From positions 13,421,764-13,485,763 of the forward strand of contig NC_092583.1 in assembly GCF_037975245.1 (NCBI RefSeq): a stretch of DNA of 64,000 bases. The letters run 5' to 3'. This document shows, in pieces, positions 21,716 through 33,700 of the stretch. Numbering within the stretch: position 1 is the stretch's first letter; each line of letters opens with the position of its first letter. The translations under genes were made by a program, and so were the position numbers. Origin of the DNA: Apostichopus japonicus. Its lineage: Eukaryota; Echinodermata; Holothuroidea; Aspidochirotida; Stichopodidae. Below the pieces are notes generated by a model. That model searched no databases. It had not been told where the DNA came from and saw only the letters and a list, made by a program, of their open reading frames with translations.

Positions 21716-24700
21716 ACACTTTGAAGGTTTTATTGAAAAAAGGTGATGTCCTTCACACATGGAGCGAAGTGGTCAATGACAGTTCAAGCTGGCGTCGGAC
21801 GACCTTTGGCACAGCTGTCAAGATGGATCAGTGCAGGAGAGAGGAAAACATCAAGAAGAGACAGAGACGTCACCAGTCAAACCTAAGCTAATTTTTGTTG
21901 TAATTGTGTTTTTGTTTTTTTTGGGGGGGGGGGGGTATAGGCCTACTGTTCTCATCTTCATTATTTGGTATGTTGCCCGTTTCGGGACATTGGCGTATAT
22001 ATACTAGGTAGGGTACGTGATAGGGTCTCCAGGAATTGGTCAAGGTAACACAGAGTTACAACTAAGACCAAATGCACCACACACACACACACCACACACA
22101 AACCTGCACATAACACTATAATTATAAATACTGTACACATCCTGTTCTAAGGATGTCATTCATCAGATTCCTTTGTTAGTATGTAAATAGCAATCATTGC
22201 TATAAAACGTGACATCCTAGTGTATTGTACAGAAAAGATTTCCAATGCACACTGTAAAAGGAGAACAACCTTCGTCAGAAACAGTACCAGGCTCAACCAG
22301 TCACTTCATACATGAGTTGTCAGCCACAATAGATCCCAGTTTTACTGGCATCGAGGATATGCATAGAAATTGAACCAGCTTGTAGTTCCTTGTTTTCCCC
22401 CATTTGGTTGGTATTGTAACGAAAATGTTATTTGTTTGTATGCGCTACAATATTGGCATTACTAGCCAAGTGAACCATACCTACATGACTGGACGTTGAA
22501 AATTAAAATTTCATATAGTCTTTGTACATTTCCAGTTGCAGTGGCTAGCTGCGTTAACAAATTATTCTGAGCCTGTCAAGGTAGAGACCCTATTGTCCTG
22601 CTGTACGGTCTCTATGTCAAGGTAGAGTTCCTTTTTACTGAGGCAGAGCCGTATATACGGCTCTGTACTGATGTGCTCACAAGCGCCCTCACTTTGTAGG
22701 TACTTACGATTAATTACTATTCTCCCTTGTGGTGTGTTTTCCGCCCTAACATAACACCATGACCAACCGAAAAGGTCTTCCTAATGTGCAAGCACTCCAC
22801 TTGTATGACAAGCCATGTGGGACAAACACCGCATAATATCCACATATTAATTGCAATTTATACGTGTATTAATTCGAATGACGACACGAAGCTCCTTCGA
22901 TTTGGGCTTTTAAAGTGATATCGATAGCCCGCCACTGAAAACATTTATCGCGGATGTATGTATACAGCAAAAGCGGAAATATGTTTTCGTGAGTATTCGA
23001 ATTAATCCGTGCATATATTGGATAATCCCCACATGTATTCGAATTAATTCGCGGATATATTTGATTTAATACGTGTATATATTCGAATAAATACGTGTAT
23101 ATATTCGAATTAATGCGCGGATATATTCAAGACTTATGATTGGCTAATAATATATACGCGTATATATATATTCAAATTAATACGCGTATATATTCGTATT
23201 AATACGCGGATATATTATGAGGTGTTTGTCCCACATGGCTTGCCATACACTCGCACCACAATACTGCGTATTTGCAGGCAAATGCAGTTGTAGTTTGTTT
23301 TCGTTTGTTGTTTCCAGAGTGAAGTCAAATGACCTCTAACTTTGACCTTGTCTCTTTCTTAACGCGCGGCCACCTCGCGTATTTTTTTTCCCAGGACGAA
23401 CGTGGGCATCGGCCAATCAAATCCCTGGATTCCAAACATGTGACGCTTTTTCCAAAAACATGTTGTGAATCTTTTTTCCTAGTTTTGACCCCAGATTATG
23501 AACGACAATCCTGCAATTTCATAGAAACTGTATCCTTAACCCACTTTCTAAATCCCAACTCTGATTTCAAAGGAATTTGTAAATTCCTGAAAAAACCTGA
23601 AACACACGTTCGTCCTGGGAAAAAAAACGCGGCCAGCTCGTAGTTAAGTGTTTTTCCAAGTTCTTAAACTCCGTATTTGCATACGCGATGCTATTCAGCC
23701 AATCACTGGACAGCTGATTTCATCACCCGATATTTCCGGTGTATTCTTTTAGCGTTGGAAAATTCCATATGATAGTGTAGCATACATGCGCGCTTTAGCT
23801 GTACGTACGTAATGAATTGAACTCACGTGCGAGTAGAGAAGAAGTCATCCAGCGAACGGGTAGGAAATCAGAATGCAAGTTGTGGTAATTTAGGCCAAAA
23901 TAACCGTTTTGTTGCTTAGGTATGGGAGGCATAATGTTAAAGACCTACCAATTAATTGTGTTATAATAAGAACCTCGTCTTTATTAAGATGAGGCTCGAA
24001 ATATTTGCGTGTCTGAAGTCAACCTAGTTCGTAGACTCGACAAGGGGCCGCGGCTAGGTTTGTTAGGCTGTGATTCACTGCAACGTTAGACACTATATAA
24101 ATTATAATTCACCCTTTTTTTTCGTAAGAATAGTTGTGACCACGACCTGTGTCCATTTGGCTCAAATGTTTGTTATTTAAAGAATACGATTTAGGAGTAC
24201 AAGCCTAAAGAAATTTAATTTTCTTTCTTGGATGTTATCACAATTTCTTTGCAATAAGCCCATTCAAGTTGTGATGTAAATTGTGCTCATAAGTCATATA
24301 GCCTAGGCTATGGAAGCAGAGCCATCTTACTCATATATACAGTAAGTCAAAACACCCTATTGGGACAAGTTTTTCTATACTGTAGTGTCATATCCCGCTT
24401 CAGAACACATGTATTGTCAGTACGAGCTGTATGAATATCATGTTTCTGTCAGATCAATGTTAGGAAGTGTTTGTACAGTCAATACCAGTACTTTGAGAAC
24501 ATGATATTGGTGTACGGTTTAGAGAGGTATTACTATTAGGTAGCATACACCCATTAAAAGCCCCATTGACTAGTTACACACTTAAACACACAAGTAATGT
24601 GGTCTCTAAGTCTAGAAGTTCTCACTAGCTATAAACGCTAACCATCACCGTGTAGATAAAGAGTTGGCCCATGTTGATTTTTTTGCTACCCGAGCCGGAT

Positions 24701-27700
24701 GTTTTCGTCACTTGTAAACAAACCTCTTCACTCAGTAATAAACAATTTTTGTAAGCTGCTCCTGGAAGGCCTTAAGGGGTCTAAAATTGACCTGAGTTGT
24801 GCACCACATGTATTTCCTTCAACATGCAAGCCACAAGAATCCAGATCCGGATTGATAACAGACCAAAAAAGATGTTTTTCTACTTCATTTTGGCACTTTT
24901 CCTGATGGAGAACATCGGGGCAGATTGATATAGACTCTAATAAGAGAATATGCCACCTTTAACAGGGGCGGATCCAGGGGGGGGCCGACCCGGCCCCGGC
25001 CCCCCCTTTTGGAAATCAGTTGCGTTTTTTTTATGTGGGAGTACTTCAAATTCCTAATAGGCATAACTTGGTGAAAGAAAAGCCTAATATATATCCAGCT
25101 GCTCTTCCCTGAAACGCGATCGTGTTTATTCCAAATTTGAAACTAAGGCAATTATCAGGCCTACGCGACATCACGTAGTAATTAGATACGGCTCTGTACT
25201 ATAGTGCTGACTATTACTGTCAGGGAAAATCAATGCACAGTTAGCAAGTATATCATAATTATCTGAATGAAAGGGGGTGTAGGCGGGTTTTCACTATCTA
25301 ACGCAGGGTTGTCCAACCTACGGCCCGCGGGCCACAGTCCGGCCCGCCGCAGGGTTGCGTCCGGCCCGCCAGAGATGCTCTACAGTGCGAAATTTTAGTG
25401 AGCAGATTTATTGATAACAATTTGAAGCTATACAATCAATCTTTCGAACCTTCTGGGTCCACAAAACTGCATACAGGTCAGTTTGTGTGATACTCTCTAA
25501 GCGGAGGGGGGGGGGGGCGGCTGGACTTCATTCATCTGTTTTATCAGGAAGAAAAATAGATCAGTGCGCTCCGCGCGCAGTGTTCACATTTTGTTGCCTT
25601 GGGCTTCGGGCAAAAAATCGAGCGTAGGGTTAATGCGGCCCCCTCCTTCATCATAATCATTCCATGTGGCCCTCCTCTGCAAAAGGTTGGACAACCCTGA
25701 TCTAACGCAACGTAGTCGCCAAGAACCTGAAGTATTTTTAAGGGAGGGCCCGAGGAACATGAATTTATAGCATGCTCCTCGTGGTGAAACATAATTGCAC
25801 CTATTAGGTGAATTGAGTGTATACTGTTAATAGTAGGAGAGACTAGTGTATATATAGGTTCTTATGACCAACTAGACCGGTTTCTGCTCTCAAACTTTAT
25901 AGGAGGAGCTTCATCAGTAATAGCCTTTGAATATTTTATATTCGGCCTGGGCGTCTCGTTCTCAAAATGCATCTATTTTCTGTGCACGAGTTTTTATGGA
26001 CCCATAGTGCAGCTATAAGAGCATCTAAAAGAGCTTCGTGTGAACCTTGAGAGTCAGCTGATTCTTCGTTAGAATGAAACCTTGAGTTAACAAGTAAATC
26101 TTTGAGATTTTGGGCCCTTTTGTAGGCTACAATCGGTTCTTTTGGAAACAGTTTGGATAATTCCTCGTGCAGGGGCGTAGCGAGCGGGGGGGGGTGTGTG
26201 GGGGTGTCACATCCCCCAATAATTTGGTCGCTGTCGGCAAATTTCGAGTCTGTCGGCAAAAGGAGAAAAGGTGAAGAGAGCGGAAGGGGAAGAAAGAAGG
26301 AAAGCTGAATAGAGAAAAGGAGAACGGGAGCTTCTTTATCGGTTATTTCGATTTTCCAGTTCTTCATCTGATAAACTCATTCACCAATCCAATCACCCGA
26401 CGCCTGCAAGTTAAAAACCTCTCGGCAAATAACTGATAATGTCACGGCCGTCAGTATAGCTACTGTAGCCAGGCTCAGCTAGATGAGTGCCAGAATCGCC
26501 GGCAACTCAGTGAAAGAAATGGAATTAAATGCTTCCGTATAGGCCGCAGCCCATGTGTGACAACGTGTTGTTATTATCCTCTGTTCAGAATGACGTCATT
26601 GCAGATGTCATTCGTTCTCCGTGGAAAACTTAAGGACACGGCTCACAAATTGTACACAATTTTTAACGTTTCGCGCTTGTATATCAATGAATGTTGTTAT
26701 TTCTCATTACCGGAAAGTTTTCTGAACATTTTCATCACGAAGTTTCACTATTTCAACGATCGGTGAAAGAGAAAACACAGTTCGATAATTGGTCCCAATT
26801 GATCCTTCTTCTGCCGACTGCCATAAAAATAATATCGAAATGGAAATTCTACGGTGCCAAATTTGACTTAAAATATGCACCAGATTGCATCTAAGGACGT
26901 TTCAAAACTAAAAATTTTCCAAAGGGGAGGGGGACACCCCCTCCCCTTAGACCCCTCCCCCATTTCAGTCACCACTTCCAGATCAGTCGGCAAATCAAAT
27001 CCTCCACACCCCCAAACAAAAAAAAACTTCGCTACGCCCCTGTCTGCGTGTTGCGAGATTAAGTGTCAATGTTTCAATTTTTCAAATGCGTGGTTTTGAT
27101 ATGGGGTGTATAGGTAAGCTTGAACACCATTGGTGGTTCCTTTTGTTTAGGTTTGGTAGTGAGGTATTGCCCACGGTTTTCAAATTTTATGCCTTTCGTG
27201 GCTGAGGCAATTTCCTCTTTCTTATAGTTACGGAGTAACAGTTTCTCTGTGAACGCATTCTTTTTCTGTAAGAAATCAGTCTCATTGTTACAGAGACGTG
27301 CGTATCGTAAGACTTCCCCTTTAATCAGGGTTGGCCGGTTTTTACCGGGCGGTTTTTACCGCCCCGGTAAAAACAAGTTTTTTACCGGTTTTTACCGGGA
27401 GGTTTTTCCCACCTATAAGTGGGAAAAACCGGGAAAAACCTCAAAATATATAGAATTCCTAAAAACTCATGTGGAACTTGTGGAGGAGCATAGAATCTAC
27501 AAGAAAATGGCATCTTATGGTAGGGGGTTGGGTTACATCCAAAGAACAGCTATGATCTATAACTTGTGAGTTTACCGATTAGACTATTATAAATAATTCA
27601 AATAAATAATATATTGGATGCTCAAATCAACCAACTTTATTTCCTATCGAGATGCATAATTCCATTATCTAGAGAATGGACTCGTATCAAACTGTTGGTG

Positions 27701-30700
27701 CCTCCTAGGGCTATGGTTCGTCATATTATACATGCCACATTAGTCCGCTCAGATCCAAATGATGATTCACATCCAAGAACGATCACTTCATGTCTGCGAT
27801 AAATTGTACTCTGTTCACACTTCGCACTAGGCACTGTACTATGCTTATATTGCTTATAGGCACTGTACTAAGTGACTGATGTGACATCAACTAATTTGAG
27901 AATAAGTAGCAATTGGAACAGTTACTTGTGTTGTTGATACTCCTACCTCTTCAGTTAGCCTATACACAGGAAGTGCCCAGTATCACCTCACCTGTCCACC
28001 TCAAAGTGTTTAATCACACATGCATGAAGTTGTATAATAATTGGACCATGTTTGCATCAAGGTAAACAGTTTGGTTGTGTGAATGGCTCCATAGGGCCAT
28101 TGTGCGTTTAATACTTTAATTGGGCCCATGTGCCTTACAAAGTTTCAAAGCAGTTTCTATTGAGCCCCCTGGATTGAAGTTCACCTCAATAGACTGTTGC
28201 CTACTGTATTAATGGAATGAACTGTCTGAGCACATAATATTATATTATTATATGGTTCCTTGTCCCTTTGAGGCTTTGGATGCCATGGTTCGCCACTTCG
28301 TTCTATCCTCCGCTGTTCATGCCACATAATAGGCCTGAAGAATTTAGGAGGGGTGAATGTCCCAGTGTAGACCTATAATGGTTTGGGCAATAGGCAATGC
28401 ATACTGCTAAAGAGATCGTGACAGAATAACTATACATGTGCAATACGAAAAATACTCTTTTTTTCCACAAAAAGTAGAATAAGAATGTGATAAAATAGCT
28501 CAAAATGAAGCTAAGAAACTCCCATATTCAATAAAATATGCCTGTCATGAAACAATATCGTGCCTACTGATGACCCTGCATTTTACGGACAATTAATACT
28601 AGTTTTCGAGACGGAGGCGGTTTTACCGGTATTTACCAGTTTTTCCCGGTTTTTACCTGGTTTTTACCGCTTAGTGGGAAAAACAGGTTTTTCCCGGGAA
28701 AATGCCAACCCTGCCTTTAATGAAGCCTTTAAAAGTGGCAAGTGGGTGTACAGAGTTTCTGTCGAGGTATTGGAAGGTTTCCGTGGGTTTGGTGTAGACT
28801 TCGGTGTCTAATAACCCATTGGTTTCAAACCTTGGACCTTTGAAGATTTTCAAATCTAGGTATGTTACCTCGGTGTGTAATATTTCTACCGTAAACTTTA
28901 AGAAGCGGTGAATTTCATTCAACCTGTTTTCTAGTTGTTCAAGTTCCTGAGGTGAACCGTCGTAAAGCAATAGAATTTCATCTCTATAGCGGTGCCATTT
29001 TAAGATTTTATTATCTGTCGGTAAAATCGGGTTTTCCAGTCTATGCATGACGATATCACAGATTTCCGGAGAGGCTTGGCTACCCATGGCGCAACCGATC
29101 TTTTGTAGATAGAATTGGTTATTGAACTTGAAACAGTTTCTTGTTAAAAATAAGTTCAATTAGTTTGCGCATGGATTTTGAAGATATTTTATTTATTCCA
29201 TATTCACTTTTTTTCCGCCTTTTCATAGACTTCTTGACATATATCTAATGCCTCCTCTTGGGGAGTATTGGTATACATGGCGACGACATCGAGTGTAGCA
29301 AGTACTACTGCTTTTGGTAACGGGGTGGCTTCCACAATTTTCAGAATGTGATTTGTGTCTTTCACATAGGTGCTTTGTTTTAATACAATAGGAAGCAAGA
29401 AATAGTCCACAAATTCCGATATTTTTTCGGTCGGTGATCCGTTTCCGCTTATTATCGGGCCCTCCCTTAAAAATACTTCAGGTTCTTGGCGACTACGTTG
29501 CGTTAGATAGTGTAAAACCGCCTACACCCCCCTTTCATTAGTAAGTATATCATAATTATCTCATTGAGTATATCTTGTTTTATGTTTTTTCTTGGGGTGA
29601 ATCTGGTGTCATAATTTTCGCGCAAAAGAAAAAAACGAATCGACGCAATAATAGTGTATCCATTGTAGTGCTCTACATGCACTGTTGAGCGTTGTTAAAT
29701 ATGTTTCTATCGAAAAAAAATATGTGCACAAAAACAGCGTGTCTGTAACGTTTCTGGTTTTTCTAGTTTTTGGCGAAATGTTTCACCATTTTGCATCTAA
29801 GCACTCACAATTAACCAAAAATTTCCAAGGGGGAGGGGGACAACCCCTCCCCCTAGACCCCTTCCCCAGGACGCAGATCACTAAAGTGCTACCATCGGGA
29901 TGTCGGCCCCCCCTTTCTCAAAATCCTGGATCCGCCCCTGATTTAACATTAGGAAATTGTCCCAACTGGCTGGTCAAAACAGGTGCATGATGTTTATTCA
30001 TAATATTATAATGATGAATATTCATATATAAGTTTCTCACAAGTTTCTTTTGATCACTTACAGGCTGTTTCCGATGTAACACTGGCTCCTGTATTCCAGC
30101 TTATTGGGAGTGTGATGGTTATGTGGATTGCCTTGATGGAGAAGATGAAGCTGATTGTGGTGGTTAGATACATATAATTATGTTTTCATTATTGTATATC
30201 ATTGCATTGGGAATATTTTCACTACAGTACTAGCTGAATGAATGGAACATGGGAGTCGCCACCTTAATAGTGTTTTTTTGTAAAGAATTGTAAATGAACT
30301 TCACAGTTTTTTCTCTATCATAAAATAAAGTTTAAGGGCAATCACTTTTTGTTTCAAATTAATGATCCAACTTTAAAGATTTAAATCACAGTTGAGAATC
30401 TCTCAAAGTGGTTAGTTTGCCCATTTTTTGAATTGGTCATATATTTCTTGTTAGGAAATCCTGTTTTACGAATGAATTCATTTGGTTCATGATACCGCCA
30501 TATTCTGCCCTACAAACAAATGCTGTGGTGAATACTATTGGAACACACAATATCTGCATGTTTCCTACAAATGTTTACAGCTACAACCTGAGCTACCGAG
30601 GATGGTTTGTTCTAAATCTTGTCCTTGCAGTTACAAACAGATGTGGGTAATGAAACAGTACTCCATGGAACAACATAACGTGAACTGCAGTGTAAGAGAT

Positions 30701-33700
30701 AAACATAATTCCATATCCATATGGAGGTGTAAACTTTACACCTTTTTATGATGGCTGAGTTTGTATATGCCACACTTCATGACTACACACTGCACAATAA
30801 ATACAGAGTAACTTTGAAATTTGCCTGGTATGTGATGAAGATAGGAGTAGCACATAGAAATTCTATGGAGTAGCACCATGTTGTGTAGCATTACTTAACA
30901 GTGATAAATGAATAACAGGGCTGTAGTGTGGGTAGAATCCCTATGGGGGCTATAGGGGGTCATGGCCTTTTTTAAGAATTTTTTTGTGAGGGGGGAGCAT
31001 TTCCTAAAGGGGCAATCATGACACTATCTTAGCGGAGCGCCACCATCGGTTGGCACATAGCCTACCAAGAAAAGTTGTGCCCAAACTGCCTCTCAGATTG
31101 CCGGAAATAGCACATTCCAGGCCTTGTTAGAACGCATTTGAACATGATTTATTTTGACAATTTCATCAACGATAGCTGAACACAGTATTTAGTCAATGGT
31201 TCAGCTTTTGTGTCACTGCTACATGCCATTGCTGTGCATAAGTTACAAGATTAAAGAGCTCCTACAGAACATTGATGGTATGTGTGTAACCCCCCCCCCC
31301 AGCAGGCTACAGCCTGAATAAATACCCTTCAGCAGTATTGTTACCAGGATTTTAATTGTGTAACCCCTCCCCCAGCAGGCTACGGCCTGAATAAATACCC
31401 TTCAGCAATATTGTTCTTATATTCTTCTTAAAAATGTTTGCATCTGTTCAGAAAAACATGCACATTAAAATACCTGTACAGAAACGTGCAATACTTTGTT
31501 AAAATGACCCCTGACAAAACATTGGCTTGTGTGCAAGGGATGCCTATAGTGATAGGTCTATAATATGCACAAAAAACAATCAAATGATGACAGCTGTAAA
31601 TAGTATAAAACAGCAAACTTTCTGTCAAATTCTGAAGTGGGAAATTTTGTTGTAGACTAGTTACCATTTATACTGGCCAAGGCATCATGCAGTGCAGTGG
31701 CGTAGGAAGGTACTTTTGAGTGGGGGGGCTGAAGACTGATGGCCAGCCTGGGGGAGGGGTCTAAGGGGAGGGGGTGTCCCCCTCCCCTTTGGAATTTTTT
31801 GCATTTCCAGGTGGCCTCAGATGCAATTTGGTGCAATATAGCACACTTCAACACCCACTCCATTTTGTAAACTTAATTTTGTATTTTCACCTGGCCTTAG
31901 ATGCAATTTGGTGCTCCAAATGAGATTTTTTTTTCTCATTTGGAAATGAAAAAGGGGTTTTCTGACTTGCGAACCGGGGGGGGCGGAATGATACTTCCGC
32001 CCCTCCACATTTTCCACTATTCATTGTTAGGCAGTCTAGAAACGGGGCTTTGCTGAACGTTGTTTGTTTCATAATATCGGAAGTTTTGTAAGTTGCACTT
32101 TTTAAAGATTGAAAGACAGATTAAATCTATTTTCATTTTTTAACATAATATAGCTACTTTAACTTGTCATTTTAAAATTTTCATCAGTTTCGTGACAATT
32201 TAAATAAAAAAAGTTGTCAGTATTTTGCAGCCTCAACTGCAAATTTTTTCATCGCCAGACATCGCAGAAAATGACGACAATTTTCGGGGGCTTTCGCCCC
32301 CAGGATCCCAACGAGGGGTTCTACCCCATGACCCCACCATAGCCCTAAGACGGGCCCCTGGACACCACGCCTTTATGCTTGCACGTTACGCGTGCTAGGC
32401 AGGCGAACACAGGCGGGAAATCGGCAGTGTGTTAGCGGGAAATTGAACAAGGTTTTCCAACACTGCTGAACTGTGCAGTTACTGTATGCATCATGTTCAA
32501 GGTTTTCACAGAGGCCTTTGAGGAAATGAATGGTTAGTACAGTGTATATATGCTGCACTAATGTTGTGTGTAGGCCAAGGTTCACGAAGGTCATTTGTTA
32601 TATTCGCGCGCCGTAGACGTGCTTTTAGATGTTACGGAGAGTCAGGTTTCCATGGATTTTAATCAAAAATGAATCTGAGTTTAACTGACGTTAAAGAAAT
32701 GGATCGTCTTGGGCAGATTAACAAATCATTTTAAGTATAAATAAGTACAGGTAGCTCTGCTGTTAAAAAGAAAAGTTCAATATCGGTTTGCTGTTATCGG
32801 CAATTAGGCAAAATTTTACCGACTCGGCAGCATATCGGTAGTACCGATATGCTGCCGATATTGCAAATATCGGCCGATACCGATATTGAAAAGGATTATC
32901 GTAGCAACACTAGTATAAATAATAATAATAAACAAACATTTTCTAGTTAATACATTGATCGCCAACATTTGGTCCGTTTTGTGGTAATTTCAAAACTGCT
33001 ATTCAATATTGGGGAACTGCTATGCAACAAAAATATTGTATAGCAATTGTCAAAATTTGTTGCTATGCAATTTTTTGGCCATAAGTCGAACACTGATTAC
33101 GGCAGTGGTGGGAAGAGAGATTTGGTAGCACACAGTATGAGGAAGAAACAACCGAGAAAGAAGCAATATACAAAAGACAAATACTGTTCTTCCAGCCATG
33201 TTTATATGCGTCCTGTTGCATCTACCAGTAGCATTACAAACAGCGACAGTTCAAACAAAATTTGCATTGAAATGCCCTATGGAGTAGTTTTTGACATATT
33301 TCAGAAGATGTACTATAAAATAATAAATAATTGCCACCATCTTTTTGGGTGCCTCAAGGGGACTGTAATTATTACAAATTTTCCAAAGGTCCCTCCCATT
33401 AGACCCCTCCCCCAGGACGGCATTCACCCGGGGTCTCTGAATAGTTCTCCAGTTTTTTTGGGGGGGCTGCACTTACATCCCTGAATACAGTATGAAAATA
33501 ACATCTTGTGCAATAACTCCAGCGCCAATGGCTACTTTTGATCAAGTAAATAGTTTACAATCTCAAAAAATTTAACTGTCAAAGGAACCACAAAAATTTA
33601 TTCAAGTTTGTGATAACATTCTGTGATCAAATATATATGATATTCTTAGAAACAAATTCAACTACAACTTTCCTACCATACTACTACGATATATGTGTCA

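Larger units (their letters stand above)
25265..29537 (-). mobile_element. Penelope-like retroelement 2, broken, with inverted termini
   Basis: Flanked by a direct repeat TTAG[C/T]AAGTATATCATAA that continues AATTATCT (25241-25264 and 29538-29561), read as a 24-bp target duplication. The ends are inverted copies of about 85 bp (25267-25303 plus 25708-25753 against 29455-29537). Coding pieces on the - strand: 29450-29204, beginning [14 protein letters not shown]; 29159-28714 with [14 protein letters not shown] and a [11 protein letters not shown] catalytic region; 27320-27051; and 26161-25936. Frameshifts and three DNA transposons interrupt it. No GIY-YIG domain was seen, so it is either 3' rearranged or of an EN-lacking type. 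Inactive. Confidence 0.85.
24963..29940 (+). mobile_element. Outer hAT-like element hosting the transposon nest
   Basis: Begins CAGGGGCGGATCCAGG at 24963 and ends CCTGGATCCGCCCCTG at 29940, a 16-bp perfect inverted pair. Flanks show TTTAACA shared on both sides, close to an 8-bp duplication but imperfect. Removing the inner insertion (25265-29537) leaves about 0.7 kb, so the element itself is non-autonomous. The right arm carries a GGGGGAGGGGGACAACCCC block shared with other repeats of the window. Confidence 0.75.
18430..30063 (+). other. First intron of gene 2 (11.6 kb), built largely of transposons
   Basis: Contains the exon-1-like duplicate, tRNA-like repeats, (AT)n arrays, a Penelope-like element, two MITEs and the 24963-29940 transposon nest. 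The stretch 23650-24960 shows no gene and no repeat that I can name. Confidence 0.7.

Noticed and set aside
33047-33484. 145-codon open frame as a host gene
   Set aside because: It runs from a weak BED-like remnant into a known repeat block (CCCTCCCATTAGACCCCTCC) and has no exon structure; treated as transposon debris.
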